From Paenibacillus sp. oral taxon 786 str. D14 (GTDB lineage Bacteria > Bacillota > Bacilli > Paenibacillales > Paenibacillaceae): DNA of 51,040 nucleotides. The notes under the pieces are model-generated. The model saw nothing but the letters and a program-made list of their open reading frames with translations. It was not told where the DNA came from and did no database searches. Each line of letters begins with the position of its first letter. Within the stretch, counting starts at the first letter, position 1. The stretch is from the NCBI RefSeq assembly GCF_000159955.1, contig NZ_GG695977.1, positions 112,089 through 163,128 of the forward strand. Direction: 5' to 3'. The translations under genes and the position numbers were made by a program. Positions 36,481 through 45,907 of the stretch are shown piece by piece.

Positions 36481-37386
36481 ATGGACGTGAAATCAAATGT
36501 CAAAAAGCGGAGAGCGGAGCGGATTCGGCAATTGACGATGGAAGACGCCGTAGGGCCGCTGCCGCCGGATCAGGGCTGGGGATCTGCCCCCGGACGGGCG
36601 GCTGCACCTCCGAGAACGAAGCCATGGCCTGTTAGTGCAGGTCAGGACGACACCGATCCCGATCCCGAGCTGTTATGGAAGCGCGGGCAAGGCCGCTGGC
36701 AGGATCCTTATGCTGGCGCTTATGGAAGCGGAAAGGGTGACGATGAGCTGATGGGTCCCGGGCCGGGAAAACGTTCGACGTTCTGGTTCGCGATGTTCGT
36801 TCGCCTGGTGATTAGCACGTTACTGTTTGCGGCGATCTGGGGCATGAACCGCTATGAGCCGGCCTGGGCGACGCCCATCCGCGCGTTTATTGCCAAGTCG
36901 CTTACCGTGGAGATGGATTTCCAAGCGGCCCAAGCCTGGTACGAACGTAATTTCGGAGGGGCACCATCCTTTATTCCCATCTTTAAAACCAATGAAGATC
37001 ATGGGCTGAGAGTAGGAGGCGCAGCTGGTTTTTCACTGCCGATTGAGGGCAGTCTTGCCAGTCCATTTGCCTTGAGCTTAAAAGGAGTTGAAATTATCCC
37101 TGACACCGGCAGCTTGCAGGTCAAAGCCATCGAGACCGGACGGGTGCTTCGCGTTGCCCGGGAAGCCGAGACCGGACAGACCGTGACGGTACAGCATGCC
37201 GGGGGATACGTCTCGGTATATGGACATTTGGAGCAGATCTCCGTTGAAAAAGGGGACTGGCTGGAAGGGGGCGATGTTCTGGGCAGCCTTCCGCCGCGAA
37301 CGCAGTCGCCATTGCCGACGCTTTATTTTGCGATCAAAAAAGATGACCGGTATATCGATCCGGCGGATGTGATTCCATTTGATTAA
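36481..37386 (+). CDS. spoIVFA: SpoIVFA, inhibitor/regulator of the SpoIVFB protease (M23 domain)
   Basis: SpoIVFA holds SpoIVFB inactive in the mother-cell engulfing membrane until a forespore signal arrives. The 301-aa product has a basic N-terminus (VKKRRAERIRQL), a transmembrane helix at about residues 103-120 (FAMFVRLVISTLLFAAIWG) and a C-terminal LytM/M23-like domain (TVQHAGGYVSVYGHLEQI, then GDWLEGGDVLG) that lacks a complete metal site. ATG 36481 is chosen behind GGGGGGAT; an earlier in-frame ATG at 36430 lacks a site. It overlaps spoIVFB by 8 bases. Confidence 0.9.
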   Translation: MDVKSNVKKRRAERIRQLTMEDAVGPLPPDQGWGSAPGRAAAPPRTKPWPVSAGQDDTDPDPELLWKRGQGRWQDPYAGAYGSGKGDDELMGPGPGKRSTFWFAMFVRLVISTLLFAAIWGMNRYEPAWATPIRAFIAKSLTVEMDFQAAQAWYERNFGGAPSFIPIFKTNEDHGLRVGGAAGFSLPIEGSLASPFALSLKGVEIIPDTGSLQVKAIETGRVLRVAREAETGQTVTVQHAGGYVSVYGHLEQISVEKGDWLEGGDVLGSLPPRTQSPLPTLYFAIKKDDRYIDPADVIPFD

Positions 37387-38236
37387 ATGGCGCGGCATCG
37401 CGATTTCGTTCCATCCTTTTTTCGTCATTATTATGCTGATGTCTGTGCTGACCGGCCACTTTCTGGAACTGCTTGCCTTGTTCACAATCGTGTTCGTGCA
37501 TGAGATGGGCCATGTGTTTGCCGCTCGCATGTACGACATCAAAGTCTTGTCCGTCCAAATGCTTCCCTTTGGAGGCGTGGCGGTCATGGAGGATGCGGGG
37601 GACCTCACAGCCGGGCGCGAGATGGTTATCGCTTTGGCAGGCCCGCTGCAAAACCTGTTGCTGATCGGCGCCTCCTTACTGCTTCATGCCGTCGGGATCT
37701 GGGACGGGCCGTTTTTGAGCTATTTTATTCAAAGCAATCTGCTCATTGCTTTATTTAATCTGCTGCCCATCCTGCCGCTGGACGGCGGCAAAATCTCGCA
37801 GGCTTTATGCAGCCTGGTTATGCCTTATTATGCCACGCTGCTCTGGTCTTACCGTATCAGCTTGCTGTTCAGCGCCTTGCTGGTGGCCTACTCCTTCTTG
37901 CCGCTATGGCTCGGGTTAGGTGGGATGCAGCTGAATCTTCTGCTGATTGGCCTCTTCCTGCTTTATTCCAATCTGACCGATTATCGGAACATTCCCTATC
38001 GTTTTATCCGTTTTCTGGTGAACCGGGATCGCAGCTTTTCCAGACATCTGCTGAGCGGGACGTTGGCCCAACCAATCGTTGCGGAGAAAACGAAACCTTT
38101 GGATCACATTTTGCGTCTATTTAAGAGAGAAAAATATCATTTTATTTACGTGATGAACCAACAGGGGAACATCGTGGCGGTCGTTCCGGAACAACGAGTG
38201 ATTTCCTCTTTCTTACAGGGAGGCTCTGGGGCTTGA
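37379..38236 (+). CDS. spoIVFB: SpoIVFB, intramembrane metalloprotease (pro-sigma-K processing)
   Basis: This site-2-protease-family enzyme cleaves pro-sigma-K. The zinc motif HEMGH is at residues 41-45 within a membrane helix, and the third ligand is in LPILPLDGGKIS. It has about six transmembrane helices and a C-terminal cytoplasmic CBS-like domain (TKPLDHILRLFKREKYHFIYVM). The TTG start overlaps spoIVFA, indicating coupling. Length 285 aa matches B. subtilis (288). Role in this organism is inferred from synteny and motifs. Confidence 0.93.
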   Translation: MIKWRGIAISFHPFFVIIMLMSVLTGHFLELLALFTIVFVHEMGHVFAARMYDIKVLSVQMLPFGGVAVMEDAGDLTAGREMVIALAGPLQNLLLIGASLLLHAVGIWDGPFLSYFIQSNLLIALFNLLPILPLDGGKISQALCSLVMPYYATLLWSYRISLLFSALLVAYSFLPLWLGLGGMQLNLLLIGLFLLYSNLTDYRNIPYRFIRFLVNRDRSFSRHLLSGTLAQPIVAEKTKPLDHILRLFKREKYHFIYVMNQQGNIVAVVPEQRVISSFLQGGSGA

Positions 38237-38329
38237 AGCGCGACAGACGTGATATAATGGAACGGGCATGTTACTTGATAATAAGCGAGTTCATGATCAA
38301 TGGATGACGAAAGTATGAAGGGTGAGATC

Positions 38330-39517
38330 ATGAAGAGGATGATTGTTCACTGCGGACCTGGCTCTACCGAAATTGCGCTTCTAGAAAACGGCAAGCTGGT
38401 GGAATATGCGGCGGAGCGTTCTCAACATCGAGGACTGGTTGGCAGCTTTGTGAAAGGCAAAGTGGTTAATGTCATTCCGGGTATGCAGGCCGCTTTTGTG
38501 GATATCGGTCAAAAAAAGAATGCGTTTCTCTATATCGACGACGTGCTGCACCCTCATTTGGAGAAGCAGCCGAAGCAGAAGCCGTCGATCGCGGAGCTTC
38601 TGAAGCCAGGCCAAGAGCTGGTCGTACAGGTTGTAAAAGAAGCGATCGGCAACAAAGGTGCGCGGGTGACGACTCATTATTCTTTGCCGGGACGCTGGCT
38701 GGTCTATATGCCGACGGCTGGTTATGTTGCCGTCTCCAAGAAGATCGCATGCGAAGAGGAGAAGCAACGCCTCAAGCTGCTTGGTGAGGAGCTGCGCAGC
38801 GAGGAGGAAGGATTGATTCTGCGCACGGTCGCCGAGGAAGAGGACGGCAAGGCGATCGCGGAAGATCTCGCGCAGCTGCGCAAGCAATGGGCCGCCATCC
38901 AGGAGAAGGCGAAGCATGCGGCAGCTCCGGTCGTACTGCACCAGGATTTAAGCATGATCCAACGTTTGATGCGCGACGTATATAGCCCGGAAACGGACGA
39001 GCTGATCATGGATTGTCCGGAGCAGGCGGAGGAGGCGCTTGCTTTTCTGCAGGCGATGCTGCCGGGGGAGACGCCGCGCATCATTGTGCATGAAAGCGAA
39101 GTGCCGATCTTTGATTATTATGAAGTGAGGCCGCAGATGGAGAAGGATTTTCAGCGGAAAATCTGGCTGCCGGGGGGCGGCTACCTCGTGTGGGACACGA
39201 CTGAAGCGTTGACCGTGATTGACGTGAATACCGGCAAGTTCACCGGGGGAGACAGCTTGGAGGATACGGTGTTCCGCACCAATCTGGAGGCCGCGCAGGA
39301 GATGGCCCGGCTGATTCGGCTGCGGGATACCGGCGGCATTATCATCGTAGATTTTATCGATATGAACAGCGACGAGCATCGATCGGCCGTTTGGGAGCGG
39401 CTGGAGCAGGCGCTGGCTGGCGACCGTACACAGCATCATATTTTGGGATGGACCAAGCTCGGCTTGCTGGAAATGACGCGAAAAAGAATGCGGGAAGAGA
39501 TTACGGTAATCAGTTGA
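38330..39517 (+). CDS. rng: RNase E/G family endoribonuclease, short form
   Basis: The 395-aa protein has the S1 RNA-binding domain (GLVGSFVKGKVVNVIPGMQAAF, about residues 30-52) and the DNase-I-like catalytic site with metal-binding Asps in LTVIDVNTGKF and IIIVDFIDMNSD. It stops soon after LGLLEMTRKRMRE. The C-terminal zinc-link (CPxCxGxG) and small domain of E. coli RNase G (489 aa) are absent. No frameshifted remainder is visible downstream, where the rplU promoter begins. ATG 38330 follows AAGGGTGAG. RNase E/G upstream of rplU is common in Firmicutes that have the enzyme. Confidence 0.9.
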   Translation: MKRMIVHCGPGSTEIALLENGKLVEYAAERSQHRGLVGSFVKGKVVNVIPGMQAAFVDIGQKKNAFLYIDDVLHPHLEKQPKQKPSIAELLKPGQELVVQVVKEAIGNKGARVTTHYSLPGRWLVYMPTAGYVAVSKKIACEEEKQRLKLLGEELRSEEEGLILRTVAEEEDGKAIAEDLAQLRKQWAAIQEKAKHAAAPVVLHQDLSMIQRLMRDVYSPETDELIMDCPEQAEEALAFLQAMLPGETPRIIVHESEVPIFDYYEVRPQMEKDFQRKIWLPGGGYLVWDTTEALTVIDVNTGKFTGGDSLEDTVFRTNLEAAQEMARLIRLRDTGGIIIVDFIDMNSDEHRSAVWERLEQALAGDRTQHHILGWTKLGLLEMTRKRMREEITVIS

Positions 39518-39542
39518 TTTTTTGCAAGGTGCATGGTAGTAT
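39514..39542 (+). promoter_or_regulatory. Candidate promoter of rplU
   Basis: TTGATT (39514-39519), 17 bases, TAGTAT (39537-39542). It overlaps the end of rng. The -10 match is only moderate. Confidence 0.4.
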
Positions 39543-39552
39543 ATTAGGGTAT

Positions 39553-39674
39553 GTGTCATGAGTTAGCTTGTGCACATGCTGCAACCGCTCCGATCGGGTT
39601 AACAAGTCCGCTGGACCTTTGCGTCTAACGGCACCTGAATCAGGCGAGTCTGAGACATGAGGAGGTGCAAGCAA
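39553..39674 (+). ncRNA. Ribosomal protein L21 leader
   Basis: The 120-nt non-coding stretch before rplU contains several complementary blocks. TTAGC..GTTAA regions and GTCCGCTGGAC (hairpin GTCC/GGAC, about 39606-39616) are followed by CCTGAATCAGG (39632-39642). It occupies the position of the L21 leader that autoregulates rplU-ysxB-rpmA in Bacilli. I assign it from location and foldability, not from a covariance-model match. Confidence 0.55.
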
Positions 39675-39986
39675 ATGTACGCAATTATCGAAACCGGCGG
39701 TAAACAATACCGTGTTCAAGAAGGCGATGTGCTTTACATCGAGAAATTGAACGCAGAAGACGGTGCAAGCGTAACGTTCGACCGTGTGTTGGCAGTATCG
39801 AAAGGTGAAGGTTTGGTAACGGGAACTCCATTGGTATCCGGCGCTAGCGTAACGGCGAAAGTCGAGAAGCATGGCAAAGGCCAAAAAGTGATCGTTTACA
39901 AATACAAACCGAAGAAGAACTACCACAAGAAGCAAGGTCATCGTCAACCTTACACGAAAGTAACGATCGAGAAAATCCAAGCGTAA
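39675..39986 (+). CDS. rplU: 50S ribosomal protein L21
   Basis: The 103-aa product begins [18 protein letters not shown], the L21 signature, and has the basic C-terminal tail [18 protein letters not shown] that contacts 23S rRNA. ATG 39675 follows GAGGAGGTG. An in-frame upstream start at 39657 would overlap that site and is rejected. It leads the rplU-prp-rpmA unit. Confidence 0.98.
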   Translation: MYAIIETGGKQYRVQEGDVLYIEKLNAEDGASVTFDRVLAVSKGEGLVTGTPLVSGASVTAKVEKHGKGQKVIVYKYKPKKNYHKKQGHRQPYTKVTIEKIQA

Positions 39987-40000
39987 GAAGGTGCGATAAC

Positions 40001-40336
40001 TTGATTATCGTCTCCATATTACGCCGGAAGAATAACGACATCGCAGGCTTTAAGGTGGAAGGCCATGCCGGCTATGCGAAGGCCGGTGAGGACATCGTCT
40101 GCGCGGGCGTGTCGGCCGTGACCGTTGGAACGGTCAACTCGATCGAAGCGTTGACGGGCATTGTGATGGACTCCAGGATGAAGAACGGCTTTCTTAGCGC
40201 GAATCTTCCTGATACGGTCGAAACGGAAGAAGCCGGAGCACAAGCGCAACTGCTGCTTGCCTCGCTTGTCGTTATGCTGAAGAGTATCGAAGAATCATAC
40301 GGGAAGTATATTCAGATACAGGACGTCATTATTTGA
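40001..40336 (+). CDS. ysxB: Ribosomal-processing cysteine protease Prp (YsxB)
   Basis: In Staphylococcus, Prp removes the N-terminal extension of L27. The 111-aa protein shows the family His in GHAGYAKAGEDIVCAGVSAV, with Cys in DIVCAGVS as probable nucleophile (His near residue 22, Cys near 34). TTG 40001 follows AGAAGGTG. It lies between rplU and rpmA, and the next gene encodes L27 with exactly the kind of cleavable leader expected, so the substrate is inferred with good confidence. Confidence 0.93.
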   Translation: MIIVSILRRKNNDIAGFKVEGHAGYAKAGEDIVCAGVSAVTVGTVNSIEALTGIVMDSRMKNGFLSANLPDTVETEEAGAQAQLLLASLVVMLKSIEESYGKYIQIQDVII

Positions 40337-40354
40337 AGAAGGAGGTAGACTACA

Positions 40355-40666
40355 ATGTTGAAATTGGATCTCCAGTTGTTCGCTTCCAAGAAGGGCGTAG
40401 GTTCCACGAAGAACGGACGCGACAGCATCGCGAAACGCCTTGGCGTGAAACGTGCTGATGGCCAATTGGTAACGGGCGGAAGCATTCTCGTTCGCCAACG
40501 CGGTACGAAAATCCACCCAGGTACAAACGTAGGCATCGGTTCGGACGATACGCTGTTTGCGAAAATCGACGGCGTTGTGAAATTCGAACGTTGGGGTCGC
40601 GATCGCAAAAAAGTGAGCGTCTACCCTGTGGAAACCGCTCCTGTAGCGGCTACAGTCGAAGCTTAA
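40355..40666 (+). CDS. rpmA: 50S ribosomal protein L27 (with cleavable leader)
   Basis: L27 reaches the peptidyl-transferase centre with its N-terminus. The product begins [19 protein letters not shown]. The [10 protein letters not shown] part matches the Firmicute pre-sequence that Prp removes before SKKG, exposing the functional terminus. [13 protein letters not shown] and [16 protein letters not shown] are standard L27 motifs. AAGGAGG precedes the ATG. A terminator follows, ending the unit. Confidence 0.98.
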   Translation: MLKLDLQLFASKKGVGSTKNGRDSIAKRLGVKRADGQLVTGGSILVRQRGTKIHPGTNVGIGSDDTLFAKIDGVVKFERWGRDRKKVSVYPVETAPVAATVEA

Positions 40667-40681
40667 GAGCTATGAATCAAG

Positions 40682-40717
40682 AGCCCTGGCACGTTGGTGT
40701 CAGGGCTTTACTTTTTT
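40682..40717 (+). terminator. Terminator after rpmA
   Basis: AGCCCTGGCAC (40682-40692) pairs with GTGTCAGGGCT (40698-40708) with one mismatch, followed by TTACTTTTTT. Confidence 0.85.
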
Positions 40718-40750
40718 ACATACATAACGGGAGCGAACTTGGTTGAGGTA

Positions 40751-40759
40751 TGTTATACT
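40751..40759 (+). promoter_or_regulatory. Extended -10 promoter of spo0B-obg
   Basis: TGTTATACT is an extended -10 (TGN-TATACT) about 63 bases before spo0B. No good -35 is evident. Confidence 0.4.
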
Positions 40760-40821
40760 GGGTAGGGATGTCAGGGTGGGGAGTTTCATTCCGCCCAATC
40801 TGTTAGAGGAACGGGGAAGAT

Positions 40822-41586
40822 ATGAAACATCGGTTCATGGTGAGGGCAATGATCGTGTTGATCGCGCTCGTTAGCCTGACACTAGCTTATTTTCTGAAGT
40901 CGCCGATCGGACAGGTCCTCCTGTGCGGGGCTCTTTTCGTGTTGTTTGGGCTATATGTACGGCATCTTCGGAAAGGAGCCGAAATCGAGCGGAAGCATTT
41001 GCTGGAATCGGTCCAACGAACGGCCTCCGCCACGCTGGGTCATCATCGCCACGATTGGATGAACGATCTGCAGATTCTATATGGGTATATCCAACTTCGG
41101 AAAATTGATAAACTCGCCGATTGCGTGGAAAGAATAAAAGAACGAATGGCCGTAGAAAGTAAAATTTCCAGGTTAGGCATTCCGGCCTTGGTCTTCTACT
41201 TACAATCGTTCCGCGAGGTCAACGGTTCGATTCATCTCGACGTTGACATTGAGGACGAACTGCAGCTGGATCAATTGCTTACTGCGGAGCAAGCGGAAGA
41301 ACTGACGGAGGCCATCGTGGAAACGGTGCGGATCTTCCAGTATAACGGGCGTTCTTCTTGGGGAGAGACGCTGCAGTTGAAGATGTCGATGTACCGTGAG
41401 GACGGCGAAGTCATCGTTCGGTTTGAACAGGCCGGTTCCAAGGGGAATCCGGAGGTACTTGTCCGCCTTCTTGATGAAGGAATGGCGGGATTGCGGGTTA
41501 AGGCTGACCGTGGCGATGCGGAAAACGGTTCGTTGCGGCTACGGGTGGCTTGTGGAAAAATAAACGAGGTGAACGCATGTTTGTAG
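40822..41586 (+). CDS. spo0B: Spo0B, sporulation phosphorelay phosphotransferase
   Basis: Spo0B passes phosphate from Spo0F to Spo0A. The 254-aa protein carries the phosphorylatable His in [19 protein letters not shown] (about residue 75), matching the B. subtilis RHDWMN motif. It differs from the soluble B. subtilis protein (192 aa) by an N-terminal extension with two predicted transmembrane helices (about residues 8-25 and 30-47), which would tether it to the membrane. The degenerate C-terminal kinase-like domain follows. It overlaps obg by 10 bases, the same pair as in B. subtilis. Confidence 0.88.
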   Translation: MKHRFMVRAMIVLIALVSLTLAYFLKSPIGQVLLCGALFVLFGLYVRHLRKGAEIERKHLLESVQRTASATLGHHRHDWMNDLQILYGYIQLRKIDKLADCVERIKERMAVESKISRLGIPALVFYLQSFREVNGSIHLDVDIEDELQLDQLLTAEQAEELTEAIVETVRIFQYNGRSSWGETLQLKMSMYREDGEVIVRFEQAGSKGNPEVLVRLLDEGMAGLRVKADRGDAENGSLRLRVACGKINEVNACL

Positions 41587-42887
41587 ATAAAGCGAAAATT
41601 TATGTCAAGGGGGGCGACGGCGGCGACGGGCTGGTCGCTTTTCGCCGGGAGAAATACGTGCCCGAAGGCGGTCCGGCCGGCGGTGACGGCGGCAAAGGCG
41701 GCGACGTGATTTTCCGCGTTGATGAAGGCTTGAGAACGCTGATGGATTTCCGCTATCAACGGCATTTCAAGGCGCAGCGCGGAGAGAAGGGGCGGAATAA
41801 GAGCCAGCACGGAGCAAATGCGGAGAACATGATCGTCCGGGTCCCCCCCGGAACGGTTGTCATTGACGACGATACCCAAGAGGTGCTTGCCGATTTGACG
41901 CGCCATGGGCAGGAGGTGGTTGTGGCCCGCGGAGGTCGTGGAGGTCGCGGCAATATCCGGTTCGCTACGCCAAACAACCCGGCACCTGAGCTGGCAGAGC
42001 ATGGCGAAGAGGGCGAAGAACGCTGGGTCGTGCTCGAGCTGAAGGTGATGGCCGATGTCGGACTGGTCGGGTTCCCTAGCGTTGGGAAATCGACGTTGTT
42101 ATCCGTTGTATCGGCAGCAAAACCAAAGATCGGCGCCTACCATTTCACAACGATCACCCCGAATTTGGGGGTTGTTGATGTGGGCGACGGCCGGAGCTTC
42201 GTGATGGCGGATTTGCCTGGATTGATCGAAGGGGCCCATGAAGGCGTTGGTCTGGGCCATGAGTTCTTGCGGCACGTCGAGCGGACGCGGTTGATCGTCC
42301 ATGTCGTTGACATGGCTGGCTCGGAAGGGCGGGATCCTTTTGACGATTGGCAGAAAATTAACGACGAGCTGCGGCTGTACAATGCCGATTTGGAGAAACG
42401 CCCGCAGATCGTAGCCGCCAATAAGATGGATATGCCTGAAGCGGCAGCGAATTTGGAGAAATTCCGTGCCGAAGTCGCCAAGGTGCGCGGGGATTTGGAG
42501 ATTATGCCGATTTCTTCATTGACTCGTCAGGGTGTCCAAGAGTTGCTCTACCGCGTGGCGGAGCTGCTGGAGCAAATTCCGGAGGCGCCTGCGATCGAAG
42601 AAGTGACCGAACTGGCGGAACGCAAAATTTACAAATTGGACAAAAAGGAAGACGAAGGCTTTACGATCCGCCGCGAAAACGAGACTTTCGTGGTGGAAAG
42701 CGCGAAGATCGAGCGGATGATGAAGCGGATGCAGCTGAATTCGCATGACGCCATCCTGAAGCTGGCCCGCACGCTGCGGCATATGGGGGTAGACGATGAG
42801 CTTCGCAAGCGGGGGGCCAAGGACGGTACGCTGGTCCGCATCGGGGACTTCGAGTTTGAGTTCGTTGAAGGCAGCAGCTACTACTGA
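41577..42887 (+). CDS. obg: Obg/CgtA GTPase
   Basis: Obg acts in late 50S assembly and, in B. subtilis, is needed for sporulation onset. The 436-aa protein has the glycine-rich Obg fold ([22 protein letters not shown]...), the G domain ([22 protein letters not shown]) and the C-terminal OCT domain that is typical of Gram-positive Obg (from about residue 350, [14 protein letters not shown]). ATG 41577 follows GAGGTGA. A terminator follows. Confidence 0.97.
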   Translation: MFVDKAKIYVKGGDGGDGLVAFRREKYVPEGGPAGGDGGKGGDVIFRVDEGLRTLMDFRYQRHFKAQRGEKGRNKSQHGANAENMIVRVPPGTVVIDDDTQEVLADLTRHGQEVVVARGGRGGRGNIRFATPNNPAPELAEHGEEGEERWVVLELKVMADVGLVGFPSVGKSTLLSVVSAAKPKIGAYHFTTITPNLGVVDVGDGRSFVMADLPGLIEGAHEGVGLGHEFLRHVERTRLIVHVVDMAGSEGRDPFDDWQKINDELRLYNADLEKRPQIVAANKMDMPEAAANLEKFRAEVAKVRGDLEIMPISSLTRQGVQELLYRVAELLEQIPEAPAIEEVTELAERKIYKLDKKEDEGFTIRRENETFVVESAKIERMMKRMQLNSHDAILKLARTLRHMGVDDELRKRGAKDGTLVRIGDFEFEFVEGSSYY

Positions 42888-42895
42888 TGATGGAA

Positions 42896-42921
42896 AAGAG
42901 CACCTTTTGGGTGCTTTTTTT
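42896..42921 (+). terminator. Terminator after obg
   Basis: AGCACC (42899-42904) pairs with GGTGCT (42910-42915); flanking A and T runs extend it, ending in T7. Confidence 0.85.
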
Positions 42922-42945
42922 GCTATGGGTCAGGACAAAAAATCA

Positions 42946-42974
42946 TTGCCACCCTGCGTCATATCCGTTATAAT
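42946..42974 (+). promoter_or_regulatory. Sigma-A promoter of the pheB-hom-thrCB cluster
   Basis: TTGCCA (42946-42951), exactly 17 bases, TATAAT (42969-42974). Transcription should begin near 42981, only about 36 bases before pheB, so no long leader or riboswitch is possible here. Confidence 0.8.
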
Positions 42975-43016
42975 GTCCACTATATGAAAACAAAAGTCTC
43001 TAAGGAGAGGACGTTC

Positions 43017-43454
43017 GTGAAGGAGCACTACTATTTGGTTCGTGAGGATATTTTGCCAGAAGCGGTAGTTAAGACCTTACAGGTAAAGCAGCTCTTGGCC
43101 TCCGGCGACGCCAAAACAGTTCATGAGGCTGTTGCTCAAGTGGGGTTAAGTCGCAGCGCTTTTTATAAATATAAAGACGGCATTCATCAACTCAATCAAT
43201 TCGAACGGGAAAGCATCGTGACCATCTCCTTTGATCTGGAGCACCGGTCCGGGATCTTATCGAAGGTGCTTGCGCTGATCGCCGGTTCCGGCGGCAACGT
43301 ATTGACGATTAATCAGAGCATCCCGCTGCAAGGCAAAGCCAATGTCGTGATCTCCGTGGAAACCTCGCGCTTAACCGAAGAGCTGGATGAGATGCTGGAT
43401 TCGCTGCAAAGCATTCCGGGCGTAAGGAGAACACAGATCGTTGGTCAAGGTTAA
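43017..43454 (+). CDS. pheB: PheB-like ACT-domain protein
   Basis: The 145-aa protein begins MKEHYYLVREDILPEAVVKT, followed by a short helix-turn-helix-like segment (AVAQVGLSRSAFYKYKDGI) and a C-terminal ACT domain (ISFDLEHRSGILSKVLALIAGSGGN) of the type that binds amino acids. This matches B. subtilis PheB, whose biochemical role is not established. GTG 43017 is preferred because AAGGAGAGG is 8 bases upstream; ATG 42984 precedes that site. It heads the aromatic/threonine amino-acid cluster, so a regulatory role there is plausible but inferred. Confidence 0.9.
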   Translation: MKEHYYLVREDILPEAVVKTLQVKQLLASGDAKTVHEAVAQVGLSRSAFYKYKDGIHQLNQFERESIVTISFDLEHRSGILSKVLALIAGSGGNVLTINQSIPLQGKANVVISVETSRLTEELDEMLDSLQSIPGVRRTQIVGQG

Positions 43455-43515
43455 CAAGGTAAAGAGGAGAAATTAGACGAAAAAAACCGTAATTGGATAA
43501 CGGGAGGGGACGGCT

Positions 43516-44802
43516 GTGAAGCCTGTGAAAGTAGGACTGCTCGGACTTGGCACGGTAGGGACCGGCGTGGTCCGGATCTTGGAAGGACATCAGGAGGATC
43601 TCAGCAGTCAGGTGGGTTCGCCGATCGTCATTGAGAAAATTGCCGTTAAGACCTTAGACAAAACGCGCAGCGTCCATGTGGATCCACGAAAGCTGACGGA
43701 GGACCCCTGGTCGGTCATCCGAGATCCGGAGATCGACGTGATTGTGGAAGTTATGGGCGGCGTGGATCAGACAAAAGCTTATATTTTGGAGGCGCTCGAA
43801 CGCGGCAAGCATATCGTGACCGCAAACAAGGATTTGATGGCGCTGTATGGCTCAGAGATTCTGGCCAAGGCGATGGAGCATCAATGCGACGTATTTTATG
43901 AAGCCAGCGTGGCCGGCGGCATACCGATCATTCGCACGTTGATTGAAGGCTTTTCCTCGGATCGGATTATGAAAATTATGGGGATTGTCAATGGAACGAC
44001 CAATTATATTTTGAGCAAAATGAGCCAGGAAGGCGCTTCTTACGAGGATGTGCTGAAGGAAGCGCAGCAGCTCGGATACGCAGAGTCCGATCCGACCTCC
44101 GACGTGGAGGGATTGGATGCCGCTCGCAAAATGGCGATTCTCGCAACCCTCGGTTTCCGCACCAACGTGGAGCTGGACGATGTGCATGTTCGAGGCATAA
44201 CTTCGGTATCCAAGGAAGATATTTTATATGCCAAGCGTCTTGGGTATGAGATGAAGCTGCTCGGCATCGCAGAACGGCAGGATGACGAATTCAGCATTAC
44301 GGTTCAGCCGACCATGGTGAAGAATACGCATCCGATCGCGGCCGTAAATGGCGTTTACAATGCGGTGTACGTGTATGGGGAAGCCGTTGGGGAAACGATG
44401 TTCTACGGTGCGGGAGCCGGCGAAATGCCGACGGCCACGTCCGTGGTTGCGGACCTGGTCGCTGTCGTTAAGAACCTCAAGCTTGGCGTGAACGGTTTGA
44501 AAGCCATCGTCCCGTATAAGCCCAAGAAGCTGAAAACCGACGAACAAATCGCCTACAAAAACTTCCTGTTGCTCCACGTCGACGATAAAGCCGGCGTTCT
44601 GGCGCAGATCACCCAAGTCTTCGCCGAATACGAGGTGAGCTTGGAGTCGGTCGTACAGTCGCCAAATACGAATGTTGAAGGTGCTGAAATTATGATCGTG
44701 ACGCACAATGCCAGCAAGGCAAGCATGGATAAGGTATTGGCCCATTTCGAATCGCTGGACGTCATTCATCGGATCAAAAGCGTGTATCGCGTAGAGGGAT
44801 AA
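43516..44802 (+). CDS. hom: Homoserine dehydrogenase
   Basis: Hom reduces aspartate semialdehyde to homoserine. The 428-aa protein has the NAD(P) site GLLGLGTVGTGVVRIL at the start, TANKDLMALYG, EASVAGGIPIIRTL and GIVNGTTNYILSKM. Its C-terminal ACT domain (HVDDKAGVLAQITQVFAEYEV, about residue 355) probably gives threonine feedback control. hom-thrC-thrB order matches B. subtilis. Confidence 0.97.
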   Translation: MKPVKVGLLGLGTVGTGVVRILEGHQEDLSSQVGSPIVIEKIAVKTLDKTRSVHVDPRKLTEDPWSVIRDPEIDVIVEVMGGVDQTKAYILEALERGKHIVTANKDLMALYGSEILAKAMEHQCDVFYEASVAGGIPIIRTLIEGFSSDRIMKIMGIVNGTTNYILSKMSQEGASYEDVLKEAQQLGYAESDPTSDVEGLDAARKMAILATLGFRTNVELDDVHVRGITSVSKEDILYAKRLGYEMKLLGIAERQDDEFSITVQPTMVKNTHPIAAVNGVYNAVYVYGEAVGETMFYGAGAGEMPTATSVVADLVAVVKNLKLGVNGLKAIVPYKPKKLKTDEQIAYKNFLLLHVDDKAGVLAQITQVFAEYEVSLESVVQSPNTNVEGAEIMIVTHNASKASMDKVLAHFESLDVIHRIKSVYRVEG

Positions 44803-44836
44803 TAACATTAATTCAGAATAAAGGAGTTCTTTTTGC

Positions 44837-45907
44837 ATGAGATATCTCGGATTGCTGGAAACGTACAAGGAATATTTGCCGGTGAGCGACAAGACGCCGA
44901 AGCTGACGCTGCAGGAAGGCAATACCCCGCTGGTTCGCGCGGAGAACCTGTCGAAGGAGCTGGGCCTGGATCTGTATTTCAAATATGAAGGGCTGAATCC
45001 AACCGGTTCCTTTAAGGACCGCGGAATGGTGATGGCCGTCGCGAAAGCGGTGGAGGAAGGCAGCCGGACGATTATGTGCGCCTCCACGGGGAATACCTCG
45101 GCAGCGGCAGCGGCTTATGCGGCTCGGGCGGGAATCGACTGCATCGTGCTGATTCCGAACAACAACATTGCCCTCGGAAAGCTGGCGCAAGCGATGATTT
45201 ACGGGGCGAAAGTGATTGCCATCGAAGGTAACTTCGACCGGGCGCTCGAAATCGTGCGCGACATCACCGCCAAGCATCCGATCACGCTGGTCAACTCGGT
45301 GAACCCGTACCGCATTGAAGGCCAGAAAACAGCGGCATTCGAGGTGTGCGACCAACTGGGGAAAGCGCCGGATGTATTGGCGATTCCCGTCGGCAACGCG
45401 GGCAATATCTCGGCCTATTGGAAAGGCTTCAAGGAATATTATGAGCGCGGTAAATCGACTTCTCTGCCGCGGATGGTTGGATTCGAGGCCGAAGGCGCGA
45501 TGGCGATCGTCAAAGGCGAGCCGATTCTGGAGCCGGAAACGATTGCGACCGCCATTCGGATTGGCAATCCGGCCAGCTGGAAGACAGCTGTCGCCGCCGC
45601 GGAGGAATCCGGCGGGCAAATCAACTACGTTACGGACGACGAAATCCTTGATGCATACCGCACTATCGCTGCCAAGGAAGGTATCTTTGCCGAGCCGGCA
45701 TCGGCTGCTTCAATCGCCGGCGTATATAAACTGCATCGGGAAGGCTATTTCAAAGGCGGCGAGACCGTCGTTTGTGTGCTGACCGGACATGGTCTGAAGG
45801 ATCCGAACATCGCGATCAAGAGCATTGGCGGCGAACCGCTTGTCGTACAGGATACGGAGGAAGCGGTGCTGAATGCGATCGCCAAGCTGCAAGGAGCACG
45901 GGCATGA
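44837..45907 (+). CDS. thrC: Threonine synthase
   Basis: ThrC converts O-phosphohomoserine to threonine with PLP. The 356-aa length fits the bacterial short form. The PLP lysine is in [14 protein letters not shown] (about residue 60) and the phosphate-binding loop is [11 protein letters not shown]. The ATG follows AAAGGAG. Its stop overlaps the thrB start (ATGA), so translation is coupled. Confidence 0.97.
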   Translation: MRYLGLLETYKEYLPVSDKTPKLTLQEGNTPLVRAENLSKELGLDLYFKYEGLNPTGSFKDRGMVMAVAKAVEEGSRTIMCASTGNTSAAAAAYAARAGIDCIVLIPNNNIALGKLAQAMIYGAKVIAIEGNFDRALEIVRDITAKHPITLVNSVNPYRIEGQKTAAFEVCDQLGKAPDVLAIPVGNAGNISAYWKGFKEYYERGKSTSLPRMVGFEAEGAMAIVKGEPILEPETIATAIRIGNPASWKTAVAAAEESGGQINYVTDDEILDAYRTIAAKEGIFAEPASAASIAGVYKLHREGYFKGGETVVCVLTGHGLKDPNIAIKSIGGEPLVVQDTEEAVLNAIAKLQGARA

